Part shown: positions 22,898 to 33,674 of the stretch, piece after piece
Position numbering within the stretch: the first letter of the stretch is position 1
Layout of the letters: the number at the start of each line of letters is the position of its first letter
Assembly (NCBI GenBank): GCA_039111635.1
Contig: JBCAQO010000047.1
Span: 1-51,672, forward strand
Reading direction: 5' to 3'
Origin: Heterobasidion occidentale
Lineage: Eukaryota; Basidiomycota; Agaricomycetes; Russulales; Bondarzewiaceae
DNA: 51,672 nucleotides
The notes under the pieces: model-generated
What the model was told of the DNA's origin: nothing
Seen by the model: the letters and a program-made list of their open reading frames with translations, nothing else
Databases searched by the model: none
Position numbers and translations under genes: made by a program

Positions 22898-23824
22898 ACA
22901 GGTGGGCGAGGGAGCGAGGGAGGGATGGTGTTGCTTTTTTTTGACGTGTATGTGTATGTATCGTTTTTTGCTCTTTCGTTTTGAGTTTGATCTGAAGCGA
23001 GCTGACCCGAGCTGAGGAATTCTTCTGTCCATGTAGGATGAGCAGACGTGGGAGTTTTTTTTGTTTGAAGAGCTGACTTGCGTGTATGCGGGAATGACGT
23101 CGTTGTAGAGCCGTAGGCCTGTCTTACGCCTCTCCCTTGACGACGTGGTGCCAATGCATCTTTGTCGCTCGTTAGGTTTGTGTGAAAGGCAGAAATCGAG
23201 CACACAGTGCTCTGCTATTACTTCTCAGCACCTTATAAGCACACGATATCGACGCAATTGATGCTTCGGTGAGGGCATGATAGGTTGATCTAGCTTTCCC
23301 TTGGTATGTGTACTTTTAGGTGCGTTATTCAACGATTATAGTCCAAGGTCATTGCAAGTTCACGTGTTGTGCTATACAAGGCTACGATAAACGATTATTA
23401 CATCCATACCTCCCTCCCCACTTATAGTCCCTTCCCTAGATTGAATATACATACGCAACTCGAATGGTGTCACGCCTCACCACCAATGCCATCGTACCTA
23501 GCAAGGCTAGAATACCTGCCGAGACCGCCGTGCCTGCTAGTCCTGTCCAGCCTTCAAAGTCCGCCTTATAAAGCGAGGAAGTCGCAGCTCGATAAGTAGC
23601 TCAACGAATCGCGATTTTCTGCTGTCCAAGAGCGGAGCCTGGCACGTCCATAGTGCGGAATCGCGGTGACCAGATGCGCGTGTCCTTCGATTTCGCGTAT
23701 GTGCGTCCTAGGATGGCTGCGCGTGCCACCGTGGTGCATGATCCAATGGTGCCGCGTTCCGCGATGGGCCCGGTCAGCGCCCGCCCTCTAGGCCATGCGC
23801 AGACTGAGCAGAGGTCGCAGACGT
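22898..23824. other. convergent spacer, no gene seen
   Basis: About 930 bases between the LENG1-like stop and the FunK1-2 stop. Open frames of 60-100 codons occur on both strands but lack a start context, splice structure or family resemblance. Confidence 0.55.
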
Positions 23825-26315
23825 CTACTTGGGCGACGGTCTAGCGCGTTTCGGCGACGGGGCTGAATGATCCTCGCCCCCATTCTCCTCATAGTCCAAC
23901 CCCGCCTCGTCGCGAGCGCGCTTTACGCCACGGATCGGCGGCTCTGGTGCGTCGGTCGAACGGGGCGGTGCATGCGGCGGCGCTGACGTCGATATGGCCA
24001 GGCGTATTCTGTGCTTAGGCGCTGGCGCAGGGGTCGATGTTGATGTCTCGTTCGAGGCTGGTATCGAGCCTTCGATCGACCGCTTTGGCAGAGATGTTGG
24101 CGGCGTCCACTTGCACCACGCAGGCACCATCGGCGGCACCCCCCAGTCGGGAAACAGGTCGTGGCCTCTATCGCCCTCTCTCCAGCCGGGCATCGCCAAG
24201 TGCCGCCGGAACACCTCTGCCATCGCCTTTGACGACTCGAGATGATCGAGCAGGGCGTCCCGGCCCCACGGCAGGTTGAGCTTACGCTTGGCTTCCGATG
24301 TGGCTTCTTCCAGGTCGGGTCCGACGAGGTACGCCGGGCGGAACAGCAGCCTGACCTCCTCGATCAAACTCGCGTGCGGCGCACTGAGCATCTTTTCGAG
24401 TTCATGTCTGGGGAAGAACGGGACGTCGGCGGACGCCCTGAGATATTTGGCTTTTTCCGAGCCACCGCACAGCTCGTCTCCTTCATAATGGGCGCTCTGG
24501 AAGAAGTTCCCAGAGGTTTCGAGGAGAGCCGCGAGGTCTGGAGGCGCACGGACCTGGTACCGGATGCTGTTGAACAACAGTAGGTAGAAGAAGGACTCTA
24601 GGTCGTCCCGGAATTCGTGCCGCTTGATCTTAGTGCACATGGCGGAGGACATGAACACCCATGTCCCCTGGTGGTAGGTCACATGAGTGTAAAGCCAGGG
24701 CATGCAGGAACTGGACGTGTGCGTACCGATCTTCCTTCATAATCGCCTTTACCATCGCCGTTCACCTTCTGGGCCATCTCCCAGTCTATCAAAAATGTAT
24801 GACCGTCATCAGTGATCAAGATATTTCCGTCACTTATGTCGGAATGCAAGATCCTTGCTCGGGTGAACGCCGCCTGGTGAGCTGGGACAGGGAGATGGTA
24901 AGCCACCAATATGGGAAGAGTGGAACTCATAGACACACCTTCCATGCCTTCGAAGATCACGGTGCACAACTCCTTCGTGGACCTGAATTCACGTAACGGC
25001 CGTCCCAACGCACCGAGCACGAGCCGGTAGTGTTCCTGGGCCTTTGGTTCTGCGCCCTTGCAGCACCACGGCCTGTTTATGACCGCGTGTGTAAGTGTCT
25101 TTTGGTCGTCTATTTGCCCAGCGCACACCAGCGGGGCGATCCGTGGGACGTTCAATTCGTGCAGGCGGCGGTAGGTCGATCCCTCATCGCAGAGGTCAGG
25201 CTCGACCCATCGCCAGGTATCCTTCATGTATACCAGCTTGTCTGTCTGGAGGTCAAGCGCCTCGTATCCGGTCCCGCCGCGGCCCATCTCTGGAATGCTT
25301 TGATATATAGGCTCGGATGCCACAAAGTACCGCTCGACGCGGTCGACATTGTCCACAACGCGGAATTTGCGAAAGGTGTCATCCGTGGAGTAGCGTGTTG
25401 CCACAGACGCGTCGCCCCGAATCTTAGCCAATTCCCTCGCCCTCTCGTCCAATCTCTTCTTCGCAGTCGCAACTTCCTCTGCGGTAGGTTTGGAGATCGA
25501 GGTGTCGTGTCCGCGGCCCGCATCTGACAAGTGACTGACCCTCCACATGAACATCTCCAATGGCGCGGGGTCGTCTCTCCAACTAAACCTCTGAGTGACC
25601 ACCGCACCTGCCCAGTCCCACCGAATGAAGCGGACATGATCCTGGAGGAAGAGCGCCGTGAACATAAAGCAGCGTCGCTGAGACAGCATCTCTCGGTACA
25701 CATCCGTGACGAGATTGCATATAATCATTTGAGTGGCGTCCGTCGTGCCTTCGAAGTACTTTTCAGAGGGGGTCACCTCTGGACTCGACTGAGAACCGGT
25801 GAAGGGGTCCTCTTCTAACGGTAGACACATCATCAAGAACTCTGCGGGGCGTTTATCCGCTGTGGCACTGCTGTGGCATGCCTGCTTGAAGGCGGAGATG
25901 ATGGGTCTGAGGGTGTTGGGTTCATGACCAACTCCGCCGAGGAACGGGTACTCGAAACCGAAGCCGGGACAAAGCCTGGTCGCTTGCAACGCCCTGATCT
26001 ATAAAAAAAAATCAAAAGGGACACACACACCAGACTCATGCTGCTCACAAAGACAGGGTGGAAAACGTTCTTGCCACTGCGCATCCGACGATCCCGAATG
26101 CTTCTTGACTGCGGCTGAGGTCCGCTGGTAGGATCGTGGGGGAGATATCGATTGAAGAAAGACACGAGCGACATGGGTCCGAGGAAGGTGTTGCAGGTTG
26201 TCAAGAAAAGCTCATCATAAACAATGTTGGGTCTTGCTTGAGAGTATGGCGGCGTTCGCGGCATGTCCGCCGTTTTGGAAGATGAACTCGCGTTCTGTGT
26301 TTGCGAGGAACGCAT
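23825..26315 (-). CDS. FunK1-2, fungal-type protein kinase
   Basis: About 772 residues. Exons (minus order): 26315-26049, 25998-24937, 24873-24727, 24667-23825. The first ATG after the TATA box gives MRSSQTQNASSSS; then come FLGPMSLVSFFNRYLP, LCPGFGFEYPFLGG, YSTDDTFRKFRVVDNVDRV, YEALDLQTDKLVYMKDTWR and the catalytic block ILHSDISDGNILITDDG followed by FLIDWEMAQ. Unlike FunK1-1 it keeps both the loop Asp (about 455, HSD) and the second Asp (about 473), so it can be active; the usual HRD Arg is Ser. The C-terminal lobe has GTWVFMSSAM and FRDDLESFFYLLLFNSIRYQ, and the tail ends in a basic KRARPSPK. The 24936-24874 intron is 63 bases and in frame. Its last exon (843 bases) is exactly as long as that of FunK1-1. 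Confidence 0.88.
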
Positions 26316-26381
26316 GATGTTTGTCCGTGATTTAGGAGGAAGTGGTCGAGGTGAGAGATGTGAAGAAGCTTTGTGGAGGGC

Positions 26382-26387
26382 TTTATA
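26382..26387 (-). promoter_or_regulatory. TATA box of FunK1-2
   Basis: Reads GAATATAAAGCC on the minus strand, 67 bases before the FunK1-2 ATG, a normal distance for a TATA-driven start with a short leader. Confidence 0.45.
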
Positions 26388-26461
26388 TTCAAACTCAACA
26401 ATAAACAAAGGATTGACCACATTTCAGCCACATCGCCTTCAAACTTAGTGGCAAAACAAAG

Positions 26462-26467
26462 CACGTG
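26462..26467. promoter_or_regulatory. CACGTG palindrome in divergent promoter
   Basis: A perfect E-box (CACGTG) in the 280-base gap between the divergent FunK1-2 and RING genes; a related CACGTC follows at about 26502. bHLH factors bind this motif; function here is inferred from position only. Confidence 0.3.
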
Positions 26468-26595
26468 GGTAAACTCCGCGGCACTGTGCCCGAGAGTCAC
26501 GTCTCTCACTGGCGACCGTGGTCGTCTTCAATTTTACTGCACTGATCCCTGTTCCTTCACACAGGCCGTAGCTAACCCGACACCAACTCTGTATC

Positions 26596-28282
26596 ATGGA
26601 AATATCGGATAGTACTGATGCTGGAACGCAGCTGGATCTGACAGCCTCCCCGCCTCTCCCTGCACCGATGACGACGCGTACCCTACAGCCTCGTGTTGCT
26701 GCAGCGCGAAACACTGGCCGAGCACGCTCTCGAGCTTCTGGCTCTATTTCATCCTACTCAGGGAGTACTTCTGCGTCAAGAGCTAGCAGTGCCTCACGCT
26801 CGAAGCAGGGCAACGCTTCCGGCTCTCGCGGAAGTAGCGTTGCGGGCTTGCGGACCGAAAGCGCCGGCGATAGTGTAGACGCGAGTACCTATGATATCAC
26901 CCTAGAGCCAAAGCGACACTCCAGTGCATTGCATCCACGACTCGCAATTATGTATGATGCGCTTGGATCATCCGTGGAGGCCGGACCTTCCGTTGCTGTT
27001 GTCTCCGACGATACCGGTGGCTCTGCAGCCGGAGCAGGCGAGGGTACCAGTTCTCAAGCGTCTGGGAAGAGAAAGCAGGAGCATTTGGACCATGATGGAG
27101 AAGGAGGACCTAGCAAGAGGGCGAAGCTCGAAGCTGTGGAGGTAGATACAAGTCATTTGGAGGCAGATACACCCGGCTGGATGGATTCTCCCCGAAGCGA
27201 CAACAGTTTCATGAACTTTCAAAATCCTTTGGATTGGAATGCACTCCCCTCACAGGCGGAGGGGAGTGGATCTCGGGCACCGTCAAATACCGATGCTGTG
27301 AGTGTAATATTTACGTTCATGCACCCACACCTCCCAAAGTAGATTGGATGAATGTTTCGTACTTGTCATCTATGAATTATCTCACCTCTTCAGATTAGAC
27401 TGATTGGTAACTCTTTTGATCAGGGCGCTAGCCGATACTCTGAGATGGACCACTTTGGCTCTATGTCTCCGCTATCGCCGTACTCCGACGACACAGGCTT
27501 TGCGCAACCACCATTTAATTCGCGGCCTTCTGGGTCGGATGGTCATCCTCTCCCCACCATCGTCTTCGAGAACTCTGTTAGACACGTCTTCGTTTGATGC
27601 TATCTTCTCCAGATACTCTACGTCCAACCTGACTGCATATGACAGCCAAAGTGAGGAGACGAGAACTGCATCTACATCGAGTTCTGCCCAAGCACTGTCA
27701 ATCTCTAATCCTGCTTCTCTGTTGACTGCTGTCCAACCGCCATCCACCCGTGAAGTCCCCACTCAGGCCTCAACGAGCTCAGTCATCATCGACAACGTTC
27801 CCGCCGTCGCATCCACATCGGTATTAACCAGTACCTCTCCGTCATCCCATGCTTCTAAGTCGTTACCTCCGCCTTCCATGCATTCCGCTTCCGATCTTCC
27901 AGCCATCCTACCGACCCATTCCCTTCCTATCTCACCACCGCCTCAAGCGCCGGAACCCGAGCCGCTACATACATACTGCTGCCCGATCTGCTTCTCGCCG
28001 CCGACAAACGCAACGCTGACGCCCTGCGGGCATATACTATGCGGTGAATGTCTGTTCACGGCGGTCAACGCTGCTGTCATGAGAACTGGTGTAGGCGGGC
28101 TTGGCGCAAGGTGCGTGTGTGCGCGACTCTTTCGCCAGTGCCACTTTGGTCGTCGAGTATTGCCACTCATCTTCATTTTTATTTGTCGTAGGTGTCCAGT
28201 GTGCCGTGCCACGCTTCCTGGGTGGGATGGGCGAGGCGGCGGCGTTATTGGGTTGAGGGCCCGGGTGATGATTACCCTATGA
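26596..28282 (+). CDS. RING-finger protein (C3HC4), likely nuclear E3 ubiquitin ligase
   Basis: Model: 26596-27297, 27424-27533, 27613-28110, 28192-28282 (about 466 residues). The Ser-rich N-terminal two thirds hold a bipartite nuclear signal (GKRKQEHLDHDGEGGPSKRAK) and long Ser/Thr/Pro stretches. The C-terminal RING reads CCPICFSPP, then TPCGHILCGECLF and, after the last intron, CPVCRATLPGW: C-x2-C, C-x-H-x2-C-x2-C, C-x2-C, a C3HC4 finger. A long disordered acidic/Ser region with a C-terminal RING is like Slx8/RNF4-type or Rad18-class ligases, but I cannot name an orthologue. The second intron (27534-27612) is my least certain junction: frame 1 must pass to frame 2 somewhere between 27424 and 27612. 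Divergent from FunK1-2. Confidence 0.75.
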
Positions 28283-28505
28283 CACATCCTTGTATGACTG
28301 GTGTCTATACCATTGAACCAACCTTGTTGTATTTCATGAGGACCCGATGATAGCATAGCTCGACTCTTCACAAAGACCAGGCATGCGGAATGCATACGAC
28401 GAACTGTGGGCCATTGCATCTAATACATCTATCGTCTTGCTATGGCATCCCACAGTTGTGCTACGTACATAATTATATATATGTTATCTGCTTGGAGGTG
28501 TGCAA

Positions 28506-28598
28506 GACTCAATAGCTCAGTGGTTAGAGCATGCGATTGCAGTGCTTTAGATTTGCGCAACAATCGCAGGGTCTCGTGTTCAAATCACGATTGGGTCT
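28506..28598 (+). tRNA. tRNA-Cys(GCA): tRNA-Cys (GCA) with intron
   Basis: Acceptor GACTCAA pairs with TTGGGTC (one G-T pair); D stem GCTC/GAGC; anticodon stem TGCGA/TCGCA; T stem TCGTG/CACGA with loop TTCAAAT. Anticodon GCA at 28539-28541. A 20-base intron (28543-28562) follows the base after the anticodon. The discriminator is T, as expected for tRNA-Cys, and a T-run follows as a Pol III terminator. It sits between the 3' ends of two convergent protein genes. Confidence 0.92.
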
Positions 28599-28906
28599 TT
28601 TTCGATCAACGATGTGTTATTGTTGTCGGTGTCCTCTCAGACGTGCGGCAGTGATAAATAACCTATTCCGTTCTCAGAATCTCAAGATCGTGAAAAGGGG
28701 ACTTGAAAGGTTCATACAACATGATCAACAAGACTTCCTCTCCAACTTGTTCCGACAGTTTCTCCGACACCAACTAAGAGATAATAGTCTTGCCTAGCGT
28801 GTAAATGAGATGGTATAATATGCAAAAACAGATCTTAGTGTAGGCAAGATGAGTAATCGCTCTGTATTTCAGTATTCGCAGCCTGCGAGGTTGGTCGACA
28901 TTGCGA
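28599..28906. other. spacer after tRNA-Cys
   Basis: About 300 bases up to the stop of the PLC-like gene; no gene seen. Confidence 0.5.
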
Positions 28907-30378
28907 TCATGAGAACCCATTCATAAAGTCTGCGGCTTGAAATGCCTGCCCATCATTCACAAAGTCCAGCAGCACGAAAGAGGGCCATCGGTTTCCTCCC
29001 AAGGGTGCGCACCCGTTCGCATGTGCCAGGATACTGAACATGTGTGGGTGATGCATGGGTTAGTTCGCGCGGGGAAATGCAGGAATACAGAGACGCACGA
29101 GGTGATGCCGTTCGTCGTGGAGGCCTGTGCTGGATCGCTAAGGAAGGCGCCTAAAAAGTCGATGTTGAGCGAGTGGTTGATCATGTACATGTGTTCCTCC
29201 GTGCTGAGAGGTCCCTTGATGCGGTCGACAGAGCACGGGAACGACGCGTCCGTGACGCTGAAGGGCGTTTCCCACACCTAGAAATTCCACCACGGGCACG
29301 CACATTAGCGGCCGCAAATGAGGTCTGACCCTGATTGAACAATGCACCATTTCAAACTCGGGCAGGATGAAGTCGACCTCGCCCGACTCAGCGCCAAAGT
29401 CCATGAACACGACCACGCGCTTCCCCGAGTCTATCATCTGGCCCAGCGTCGGCCACTCGTTCTGCGCCAACGGCACGTGCGGCGGGACGTATGCGAGGTC
29501 GGCGACGCCGGACGCGTTGAAGGCAGGTTTCCAGACGGTAGACAGGGAGAGGCTTTCTGGGTTCGTGAATATGAGGGTGAGGACCTCGTTGGGGTTCGCG
29601 GCAAGGAAGGAGGCCACTGTTTTGAGGTAGTCTGGAAACGGCTCTGTTGAGTTGAGGCCGGCTAAAGGCGAGAAAGAAAGAGACTTGCCCTCAACAGTGC
29701 CTCCATCAAACAAAACCTGCGACAACGATGTCGTGAGTCTCAAGATGATGGATAGAAGATGAAATGTCTTACGCAGCCTGATTCATGTTGATCGACATCT
29801 GTCATCATTTTCGATAAGAAAGGCAGAAGCACGTACTTGTATGACAAAAATGGATGACGCCGTCAAGACTGGTAGGCAGTTTCCTCTTAGAATCGTGATA
29901 GATGCATCAGCATCGACAGAGGGACGAACTCGTGAGCCTGTGCTTGGAGCAGCCGGATGCCAAGACTCAGTTGCGTTGGTATGTCTAGTTCCTGATCTCG
30001 AGCAACTAAGAAAGAGCACCACAGAAGGTTTTAAGCTTTACTCGTAAGGAGATTGGATGGAAGTAGCACGTACGAGCGAGCGAGTCATTGCTGAACGCAA
30101 ATGAATCGTGTGCTGCAATGAAAAGAGTATATGTCAACCATCTCTGGTATCGAGGATACACTCCGCGCCATACCTCCAATAAAAGTAATGTTTCCGTAGC
30201 TGCGATCACAAAGTTCAGCGTGCCCGCTGCAAACGGTTGCCCTATGGTGAATATTTAGTTGCTGATGCAGACTGTTCTAGCTAGATGTTGGACATTACCG
30301 TCTCGCGGGTAAATAAACGCCTCTCACGGAGAGGGTCGCTAACGCGACAAGAATGAAAGTGAAACCGAACATGAGCAT
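28907..30378 (-). CDS. secreted PLC-like phosphodiesterase (TIM-barrel, PI-PLC X-like)
   Basis: Ten exons, minus order: 30378-30299, 30241-30174, 30113-30075, 30005-29918, 29868-29837, 29777-29773, 29716-29689, 29631-29348, 29277-29099, 29033-28907; about 309 residues. MLMFGFTFILVALATLS is a signal peptide. Core motifs: CSGHAELCDRSYGNITFIGA followed by HDSFAF (catalytic His region), LSLGIRLLQAQAH, DGVIHFCHTSC, LFDGGTVEDYLKTV, ANPNEVLTLIFTNPE, SGKRVVVFMD, DFILPEFEM and MYMINHSLN, as in fungal secreted PLC-like phosphodiesterases. Exon 6 is only 5 bases (GCTGC), completing HTSC. The intron 29688-29632 has a consensus GC donor (GCAAGT) and is 57 bases, so retention would insert 19 residues. The fourth intron's exact borders (29917-29869) are uncertain. 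Substrate unknown; many relatives are annotated only by fold. Confidence 0.83.
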
Positions 30379-31119
30379 GAAGAGACGCAGGACAAGTACC
30401 AGCAAGCGAGCGTGGGCACAGTACCTCGCCCACGACGATCCTAATATACCCAGAGAACCATCAATTAGGGCCCAGAAAAACTAAGATGATCGCTGAGGAG
30501 ATCTTAGATGCGCTGCAGGCGGAGGGCGTAGGCACAGAAACGAGAAGCCACGCAGCAACCAACGCGAGATGGATCAGTTGTCATCCTCGCATCTCCTGCA
30601 TCTCCTCGCATGCCAAGCTAGGGCAGAACTACAGGAGCTTGATCTCGCCGATTGCTCCTCGAGGGTCTTCATGATGATCTTGCGATCGAACATCTGGTGG
30701 GTCATATGTGTTTGATGTCGCAGCCAAGCGGCCTACCAGCGGCACAGCCTTCCAGCATCAATCTCCAGGGATTTCATTGCATGAAAGATGCACATCTGCC
30801 TCGTCGACACAGCTCAGTTGCCTTGCGGAAGCGACTCATATAAAAAGTCAAGGAAAATGCTGGAAAATCTTCTTTTTAATGTTCCGAAGTTGTACAGGAG
30901 ATATCGCCAGGATGATCTATATCAACCACTGTGAATTTCCCCTTCATACGCGGGAGCAGATCTATCGAGCTGAGGTGAGTGGTGGACGATGGTGTCGACG
31001 GTGGCAAGAGGTGAGTGGTGGCGGCGATTGCCGGTGGGCACATATTTGCCGATTGTTTGGTTGTGTGCGACACCGACTATTCAACTGCTTCCGCATCGCT
31101 GCGCTGCACATCCTCCACG
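30379..31119. other. divergent promoter region
   Basis: About 740 bases between the divergent PLC-like and LIS1-like genes. A short plus-strand frame at 30708-31154 runs into the LIS1 start but has no family resemblance. A minus-strand GTATATTAGG near 30440-30450, about 62 bases before the PLC ATG, may serve as its TATA element. Confidence 0.45.
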
Positions 31120-33286
31120 ATGGCAAGCACGCTATCCGAACGACAACAAGATGACCTGTGCGTGTGTCTTCCGTCCTTGATTGTGAGCAGCGACTGGCCT
31201 CACGCGTGCAAACGCTTTCCAGACACAAGGCTATGCTCGACTACTTACACAGTGCGGGGTTTACGAGAACGTATGAGGAGTTTAAGCAAGAGTCGGCCCA
31301 GGTGCGTGTGTGTCGAGCTGGTTGTTTAAGATCATGATCTGAGCCCCCTACAGGCCGACTTCCAACCTGACGCAGGGCAGAAGACAGCGGGGCTTCTCGT
31401 CAAGAAATGGACGAGTGTGATCCGGATGCAGAAGAAGGTCAGTCTATGCCCACTTAATTCGCCTTGCGATCTGCTCGCTCGGACAAAATATCTCATATAT
31501 GGGCGCAGATACTTGACCTGGAATCGCGACTTGCCCAGGCCCTCCACGACAACATGCATATGGCCGCCCTCCCATCCGGCTTCAGCAAACGCAACAACCC
31601 AGACTGGTTGCCCAGCGTCGGCCCCCCAAAGCATACGCTCACCGGACATAGAGACATGGTGAATACCGTCGCGTTCCATCCTGTCTATTCTGTCCTCGCG
31701 TCCGGGAGTGACGACTGCACGCTGAAGGTGTGGGACTGGGAGACGGGCGAGCTGGAGAGGACGCTGAAGGGCCACACCAGGCGCATCACCGATTGTGAAT
31801 ATGACTCAAAGGGGAAGCACCTTGGTACGTGGGCGAGATTCTGTGTCGAAATGTGTGCGATAGGCGTGCTGAGCCCTCCGGGCCCGTTTGGGTGGAGTGG
31901 CAAACACCCAATAAAAGGCTGCGATGTACAGGAGCATCAGACATTCTCGTTCCCCATTCCGCTCCCAGATCTCGCTCCTCTGACATCTCATTGACGCTTT
32001 GACCTTCAGAGATGCCATCCGCAACGTATGGCGTCTCGAAAGTTGTCAGCCGCGCGCGTTCTAGTCTTCGGAGCTGTGCCGCAGGCTCAATGGTTCACAG
32101 ATCAGCGCCAGCACACCGTCGCGTCGTCGGTGACCAATTTAACCCTTCCTTCTCTTCGCAGTCTCCGCATCCTACGATCTTTTCATCAAGCTATGGAATG
32201 TCGATAACGACTATCAGAACTTCGCAACGCTCAGAGGACATGAACACTCTGTGTCGTCCGCGCGCTTCCTCCCCGGCGACGATCGTGTAATCAGCGCTAG
32301 CCGAGACCAGACAGTCAGGATATGGGAGATCGCCTCGACGTGTGTGCCACCGATATTCAACTGCTTCCTTTCACACCAGCACTGACCGCTGTACGTTTTC
32401 CGCAGGCACTGTGTCAAAGTGATCAAGCCACATCCAGACTGGGTCAGATGCGCGCTGCCGAGCCTCGATGGCCGATATATCGTCACTTGCTCGATGGACC
32501 ATGTGCGTTCGCGCGTCCTGTCGTCTGGTGATTCGTATATGTTCTCAATTTTGGTTGACAGACTGCCCAAGTCGTAGAGCTTAGCTCGGGAACGACGAAG
32601 GCCGAGTTCCGAGGGCACGACAAACCCGTCGAAGTTGCCGTATTTGTCCCTCGCGCGTCTGTTCCAGCAGTCCGTGAACTTGTGGGACAGAAGGTAAGTG
32701 GAGGGCTTGGCCGTGACTGGCTTCAACATTAATTTCATTCTTCATACAGACAGGTGTAAAGCAGCCTGTCATTACAGAAGGCATCGCGATCGCATATGTC
32801 ATGACCGCCGCTCGCGAGACAAGCTGATCAAGATTTGGGATGCGATACGTGGGCAATGCCTACACACGCTCGTAAGTGCATTTCGTTTTCTCCTTTCCAA
32901 ATAACCTTACAACCATTGGCTTGCCTGCGCTCAGGAGGGACACGATGACTGGGTGCGGTCCCTTGTTTTCCACCCCAATGGGAAGTATCTGCTCTCGGCG
33001 TCGGATGACCGCTCGATCCGGATATGGGAGATCAAGACGGGGCGATGTATCCGTACCATCGCGGCACACGACCGGTTTGTGTCGAGCCTGTCGTGGGGGC
33101 GGCAGGCAACCGGCACGGAGGAGGGCAAGGAAGGAGATGCGTCGAACTTGATGAACGTGCTCGTGTCTGGCAGTTCTGACCAGGTGAGTGTCCGGGTCGG
33201 TGATATGGCATCGGCCCGTATGTGGCTCTGTTGCGTGTGGCTGATGCTTGCTGTCTCTGCAGACGATCAAGATCTGGATGCCATGA
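31120..33286 (+). CDS. PAC1: LIS1/PAC1-like nuclear-distribution WD40 protein (frameshift in exon 8)
   Basis: Ten exons: 31120-31157, 31223-31301, 31354-31437, 31509-31824, 32162-32339, 32406-32502, 32562-32693, 32750-32871, 32935-33183, 33263-33286. LisH domain at the N-terminus ([18 protein letters not shown]), short coiled coil, then seven WD40 repeats, e.g. [95 protein letters not shown], ending [12 protein letters not shown]1/NudF activates dynein for nuclear migration. In exon 8 the sequence gctcgcgagacaag carries two extra bases (or lacks one) where [11 protein letters not shown] should read on; the in-frame result is a TGA at about 32831. Mushroom fungi often have two PAC1 paralogues; weak repeats here (AQVVELSSG lacks the W-D) fit a second, decaying copy, though a sequence error is possible. 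Confidence 0.82.
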
Positions 33287-33674
33287 TGCGCTGTTTACGC
33301 TATGTTCGTTCTCTGTTCTCCGGTCCCTGCCTGCGCCCCTAGCCCTGCCTGCGCCCGCCTCCCATCTAACTTTCTAAATGTCGTCCCGGTCGTCTCGTCG
33401 TCGCAAGTAGTAGCATATTTTGTGCTTTCGCATCTGCATGAATACCTACGTTACGTTATTGAATGGAAACATACCCATTTTTGTATTGCCCGCCTCGTGG
33501 GCACTGCTCCTAGATTTCCAATGTGTGTAGGGTAGCGAGACCTGATTTTGTTGGACTGTTGTACGCGTCCTAGGCGGCCATGAACAACAACATATGCGGT
33601 ACACGCCCATTCTGCTAAAGACGCAAAGCGACTGCGATCATAGATGTTCACCGTGCATATATTGTTCAATCAAT
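33287..33674. other. convergent 3' spacer
   Basis: About 390 bases between the LIS1-like stop and the stop of membrane-protein copy C; no gene seen. Confidence 0.5.

Noticed and set aside
32781..32817. Tiny GC-AG intron to repair the LIS1 frame
   Set aside because: Would be about 37 bases and would delete the conserved residues before RDKLIKIWD.
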